Assembly (NCBI GenBank): GCA_905616435.1
Contig: CAJQSU010000007.1
Coordinates: forward strand, 1-9,181
Direction of reading: 5' to 3'
Origin: an uncultured Candidatus Pelagibacter sp.
GTDB lineage: Bacteria > Pseudomonadota > Alphaproteobacteria > Pelagibacterales > Pelagibacteraceae
DNA: 9,181 nucleotides
Shown: piece after piece, positions 6,093-9,181 of the stretch
Position numbering within the stretch: position 1 is the first letter of the stretch
Layout: every line of letters starts with the position of its first letter
Notes under the pieces: generated by a model
Told to the model about the DNA's origin: nothing
Database searches by the model: none
What the model saw: only the letters and a program-made list of their open reading frames with translations
Translations under genes and position numbers: made by a program

Positions 6093-7694
6093 TTACAAAC
6101 TTGCAGGTGCCTTATCTTTAAATAATTTATAATCCAAGCTATCAACCAAAGCCTTAAATGAAGCATCAATTATGTTTGGTGACACCCCAATTGTAAACCA
6201 ATTTACTCCTTTAGAGTCAGTGCTCTCAATAGATACTCTTGTTACTGCTTCTGTACCAGTATTTAAAATTCTAACTTTGTAATCTACTAGTTTCAAATCT
6301 TTTAGATACTCAGAATATTTTGCAAGTTTATTTACATTTTTTCTTATAGCGTTATCTAATGCATTTACAGGACCATTACCTTTACCTTCACACAATATCT
6401 TTTGACCATCCACTTCCAGTTGAGCTTTTGCATAAGAAATAATTTCACCTGCATTATCTTTCTTAACTGACACGTCATATTGATTAATTAATATGTATCT
6501 TGGAATTTCACCTATTAATCTTCTGGCTAATAATTCAAATGAAGCGTCCGCTCCATCATAACTGTATCCAATAAACTCTCTGTCTTTAACTTCTTCTAAA
6601 AGTTTTTTAATTTTTGGATCATTTTTTTCAATTTGAATCCCTATAGATTTTAACCTCGATATTATATTTGATTGACCAGCTTGATCTGATACTACAATAT
6701 TTCTTGAATTTCCTACTTCCTCAGGGTCAATATGTTCATATGTTTTTGGATCTTTTTGAACTGCAGAAACATGCATCCCCCCTTTATGTGCAAATGCAGA
6801 CGCACCAACATAAGGTAAATTTTTATTTGATTTTCTGTTTAAGAGTTCGTCTAATAATCTTGAACATTGAGTTAAATTTTTTAGATTTTCACGTTTAATA
6901 TTAACTTCAAATTTTTCACTAAAGTCTTTTTTTAGAAATAAAGTAGGAATTAATGACATAAGGTTAGCATTTCCGCATCTTTCCCCTAGCCCATTTATTG
7001 TTCCTTGAATTTGTCTTGCTCCTGCTTGAACTGCAGTCAAGGTATTTGCCACAGCATTTTCAGTATCATTATGAGCATGTATACCTAAATTTTTACTTGG
7101 AATATGTTTTGTAACTTCAGATACAATCCTAAATACTTCGTGAGGAAGTGTTCCACCGTTCGTGTCGCACAATACGATCCATCTGGCACCTTGCTCGTAG
7201 GCTGCTTTTAAGCATTCTATAGCGTAATCTGGATTTGATTTATAGCCATCAAAAAAATGTTCAGCATCAAATGTGAACTCTTTTTTTGAGTTTACTATGT
7301 GTTTTGCACTTTCACTAATATTTTCAAGATTTTGCTCTTTTGTGATACCGAGGGCTACATCAACTTGAAAATCCCAAGATTTTCCAAATAAACATATTGA
7401 AGAACATTTTGAATTAATTAATGAAGATAACATTGGATCATTTTTTGCACTATGATCAGATTTTTTAGTCATACCAAAAGCAGTTAATTTAGCAGCTTTA
7501 AAATTATGATCTTTATTAAAAAATTCAGTATCTGTTGGATTGGCACCAGGCCAACCGCCTTCAATATAGTCAACACCTAGATTATCTAATGCTGTAGATA
7601 TTTTTTGTTTGTCATCAATAGAGAAGTCAACTCCCTGTGTTTGCGCTCCATCTCTAAGAGTTGTATCAAATATATAAAGTTGTTCCTTGCTCAT
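6093..7694 (-). CDS. cimA: (R)-citramalate synthase
   Basis: CimA condenses pyruvate and acetyl-CoA to (R)-citramalate, the first step of the threonine-independent route to 2-oxobutyrate and isoleucine. The 533-residue length and architecture match the CimA family: a DRE-TIM metallolyase barrel, linker, then a LeuA-type dimeric regulatory domain (about 395-525). Barrel motifs are DTTLRDGAQTQGVDF (10-24) with Arg14 and Asp15, the family phrase YIEGGWPGANPTD (43-55), GIHAHND (204-210) with metal-binding His206 and His208, and NGLGERCGNANL (234-245). FAHKGGMHVSA (301-311) in the linker provides the His contributed across the dimer in related synthases. GGWPGANPTD and the length distinguish it from 2-isopropylmalate and homocitrate synthases. 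The ATG overlaps the cysS stop by 4 nt. The C-terminal domain suggests feedback inhibition, by isoleucine in known examples; this is not visible from the sequence alone. Confidence 0.93.
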   Translation of the reverse strand: MSKEQLYIFDTTLRDGAQTQGVDFSIDDKQKISTALDNLGVDYIEGGWPGANPTDTEFFNKDHNFKAAKLTAFGMTKKSDHSAKNDPMLSSLINSKCSSICLFGKSWDFQVDVALGITKEQNLENISESAKHIVNSKKEFTFDAEHFFDGYKSNPDYAIECLKAAYEQGARWIVLCDTNGGTLPHEVFRIVSEVTKHIPSKNLGIHAHNDTENAVANTLTAVQAGARQIQGTINGLGERCGNANLMSLIPTLFLKKDFSEKFEVNIKRENLKNLTQCSRLLDELLNRKSNKNLPYVGASAFAHKGGMHVSAVQKDPKTYEHIDPEEVGNSRNIVVSDQAGQSNIISRLKSIGIQIEKNDPKIKKLLEEVKDREFIGYSYDGADASFELLARRLIGEIPRYILINQYDVSVKKDNAGEIISYAKAQLEVDGQKILCEGKGNGPVNALDNAIRKNVNKLAKYSEYLKDLKLVDYKVRILNTGTEAVTRVSIESTDSKGVNWFTIGVSPNIIDASFKALVDSLDYKLFKDKAPASL

Positions 7695-9040
7695 TTAAAT
7701 TTCCAAATTGTTTTACCATCTTTATCTTCTATTAAAACACCTTTATCTAAAAGAAAGTTTCTAATTTTATCCGCTTCTTTATAATCCTTATTAATTCTTG
7801 CTTTATTTCTAAGATCAATTTTATTTACTATTTCAGCTTCTATTATATTTGCTTTTTCTTTTTTATGACTTAACCACTCTTTTTTTGTTTCATTAAGTAA
7901 ACCAATAAAATTACAGGCTGTATTAAAGATTTTCTTATCGTTATCATTACCTTTAAGCGCTTTATCATAAAGTTTATGTAAATTGGCAATATATCCAGGA
8001 GTATTAATATCATCGTATAAAGGTTGCAATATATCTTCACTCAAATCACTTTTTGAAGGTACATAAACATTGTACCATTTATTAATAGTACTTTGACAAT
8101 CATCTAATAATTTATCATTCCAGTCTAGTGGTTGTTTGTAATGTCCACTAATCAGAGCGAGTCTTAAAACTTGTCCGCTAATTTTTTTTCTAAAATCTTT
8201 TATTTTTAAAATATTTCCCTGTGATTTAGACATTTTCTCATTAGACATTGTAATGAAAGCATTATGTATCCAATAATTTGCAAGAAACTTAGTGTCATTT
8301 GCGCATCTCGATTGAGCTATTTCATTTTCATGATGTGGAAAAATTAAATCTATACCACCACCATGAATATCAAACTCTTTACCTAAAAAATTTTTTGACA
8401 TAGCAGAACACTCTAAATGCCAACCAGGTCTACCTTTACCCCAGGGTGATTCCCATGAAGGTTCATTATCTGATGAAGGTTTCCATAAAACAAAATCTTC
8501 TGAATTTTTTTTGTTATCACTAACCTCTATCCGTGATCCAGCAATTAAGTCCTTTAATTTTTTATTTGATAGCTGTCCATAATCAGCAAACTTTTTAACT
8601 TCAAAATAAACATGTTTACTGCTGTCGTAAGCAAAACCTTTTTTTATTAATTCAGAAATCATTTTAATCATTAAATCAATATGTTCAGTTGCTTTAGGCT
8701 GTTGTGAGGGTTCTTCACAATTCAAATAATTACAGTCCTCGTTAAAACTTTGAACAACTTTTTCAGTTAATTCTGAAATAGATATCTTTTTTTCATTTGA
8801 TGCTTTAATTATTTTATCATCTATGTCAGTTATATTTCTTATATAGGTTACTGATGAATATCTATTTTTCAGAATCTTAAAAAGAATATCAAAAATAACG
8901 ATTGGTCTAGCATTACCAATATGTGGGTCATCATAAACAGTAGGACCACAAACGTACATACCAATGTTATTTTTATTAATTGGAATAAATTTTTCTTTTT
9001 TATTCGTAAGATTATTTGTTAAAAAAATATCTTTGTTCAT
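7691..9040 (-). CDS. cysS: Cysteinyl-tRNA synthetase
   Basis: CysS charges tRNA-Cys with cysteine using ATP in the cytosol. It is a class I aminoacyl-tRNA synthetase of 449 residues, close to the normal length. Near the N-terminus, GMYVCGPTVYDDPHIGNARP (27-46) holds the zinc ligand Cys31 and the HIGN form of the HIGH motif (40-43). GWHLECSAMS (206-215) carries Cys211, and DLIFPHHENEIAQS (231-244) carries His236 and Glu240, completing the four zinc ligands known for the family. KMSKSQGN (269-276) is the KMSKS loop. The DALR-type C-terminal part (about 335-449) ends with NKARINKDYKEADKIRNFL, typical of CysS. It overlaps cimA by 4 nt. The leader between the upstream gene and the ATG at 9040 is 45 nt, contains a small hairpin and shows no clear Shine-Dalgarno. 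Confidence 0.98.
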   Translation of the reverse strand: MNKDIFLTNNLTNKKEKFIPINKNNIGMYVCGPTVYDDPHIGNARPIVIFDILFKILKNRYSSVTYIRNITDIDDKIIKASNEKKISISELTEKVVQSFNEDCNYLNCEEPSQQPKATEHIDLMIKMISELIKKGFAYDSSKHVYFEVKKFADYGQLSNKKLKDLIAGSRIEVSDNKKNSEDFVLWKPSSDNEPSWESPWGKGRPGWHLECSAMSKNFLGKEFDIHGGGIDLIFPHHENEIAQSRCANDTKFLANYWIHNAFITMSNEKMSKSQGNILKIKDFRKKISGQVLRLALISGHYKQPLDWNDKLLDDCQSTINKWYNVYVPSKSDLSEDILQPLYDDINTPGYIANLHKLYDKALKGNDNDKKIFNTACNFIGLLNETKKEWLSHKKEKANIIEAEIVNKIDLRNKARINKDYKEADKIRNFLLDKGVLIEDKDGKTIWKFK

Positions 9041-9063
9041 TGTTTTAGAAATATACTTAATTT

Positions 9064-9081
9064 ATAGATTTGTGAATCTAT
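9064..9081 (-). other. 7-bp hairpin in the gap upstream of cysS
   Basis: ATAGATT (9081-9075 on the minus strand), loop CACA, AATCTAT (9070-9064) form a perfect 7-bp stem with a tetraloop. It starts 4 nt after the stop of the partial upstream gene and ends 23 nt before the cysS ATG. It has only one G-C pair and no following T-run, so terminator function is weak at best. It may be a leader structure or chance. Confidence 0.3.
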
Positions 9082-9085
9082 TTGA

Positions 9086-9181
9086 TTAATTGGGAATTTT
9101 GCATACTGGAATGGGCTCCATTTTATGCAAATTTTCTTTTCTTATACTTTCGTATTTAGCTCTATTAGCTGAATTGAAATT
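9086..9181 (-). CDS. C-terminal 31 codons of an unrecognised protein (5' truncated by window edge)
   Basis: Reading left from the window's right edge on the minus strand, one frame stays open for 31 codons and ends in TAA at 9088-9086. The visible tail includes NRAKYESIRKENLHKMEPIP followed by VCKIPN. It has a charged, probably helical part and then a compact Pro-rich end with one Cys, which looks like real coding sequence rather than chance. Its orientation and 45-nt spacing to cysS fit a common transcription unit. I do not recognise the family, and an ATG inside it at residue 21 is unlikely to be the start. Function cannot be assigned from this tail. Confidence 0.55.
   Translation of the reverse strand, partial: NFNSANRAKYESIRKENLHKMEPIPVCKIPN

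Noticed and set aside
6668..6898. A 76-codon plus-strand frame opposite cimA
   Set aside because: It is antisense to the conserved cimA linker and catalytic region with no supporting signal.
9041..9085. A cysS promoter using TATATT or TATAAA in the upstream gap
   Set aside because: No acceptable -35 lies at 16-18 nt from either; TATA-like strings are frequent in DNA this AT-rich.
1..9181. CRISPR array, tRNA or rRNA gene, insertion sequence, riboswitch or attachment site
   Set aside because: No spaced direct repeats, cloverleaf, transposase fragment or long structured leader was seen; nearly all bases are coding and the longest gap is about 45 nt.

Overview
The window is a compact, AT-rich (by eye about 30% G+C) bacterial chromosome segment. 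Gene order and protein sequence point to an alphaproteobacterium with a streamlined genome, most like the SAR11/Pelagibacterales group. The reasons are the purC-purS-purQ-purL-bolA-grxD order on one strand, an alphaproteobacterial-type BolA start (MAMDLKEIE), overlapping or nearly touching genes, Lys/Asn/Ile-rich proteins and almost no intergenic DNA. The taxon is inferred from pattern, not from a database search.

Left half (1-4051, plus strand): one apparent transcription unit. It starts with the 3' half of purC (SAICAR synthetase), then purS, purQ and purL, the three subunits of the glutamine-dependent FGAM synthase. bolA and a monothiol CGFS glutaredoxin (grxD) follow, a protein pair known in other organisms to share a [2Fe-2S] cluster. 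Junctions are ATGA or TAATG overlaps or a 3-nt gap, so translational coupling is likely.

Middle (4052-4083): a 32-nt convergent junction with only a weak A/T hairpin.

Right half (4084-9181, minus strand; transcription runs right to left): the 3' end of an unrecognised gene, then cysS (cysteinyl-tRNA synthetase), cimA (citramalate synthase, isoleucine route from pyruvate), a TrmJ-type SpoU RNA methyltransferase, rpsD (ribosomal protein S4) and a small class I SAM-dependent methyltransferase of unknown substrate that uses a TTG start. cysS and cimA overlap by 4 nt and cimA-trmJ are 20 nt apart. rpsD appears to have its own promoter in the 40 nt after trmJ: TTGACA, 16-nt spacer, TATAAA, then a C-rich stretch and a predicted leader of about 6 nt.

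Nothing here looks like a mobile element, CRISPR array, tRNA/rRNA gene, toxin system or defence island. This is mostly ordinary core metabolism. The points most worth a second look are the rpsD promoter and near-leaderless start, the TTG-started methyltransferase behind rpsD, and the unidentified gene tail at the right edge.
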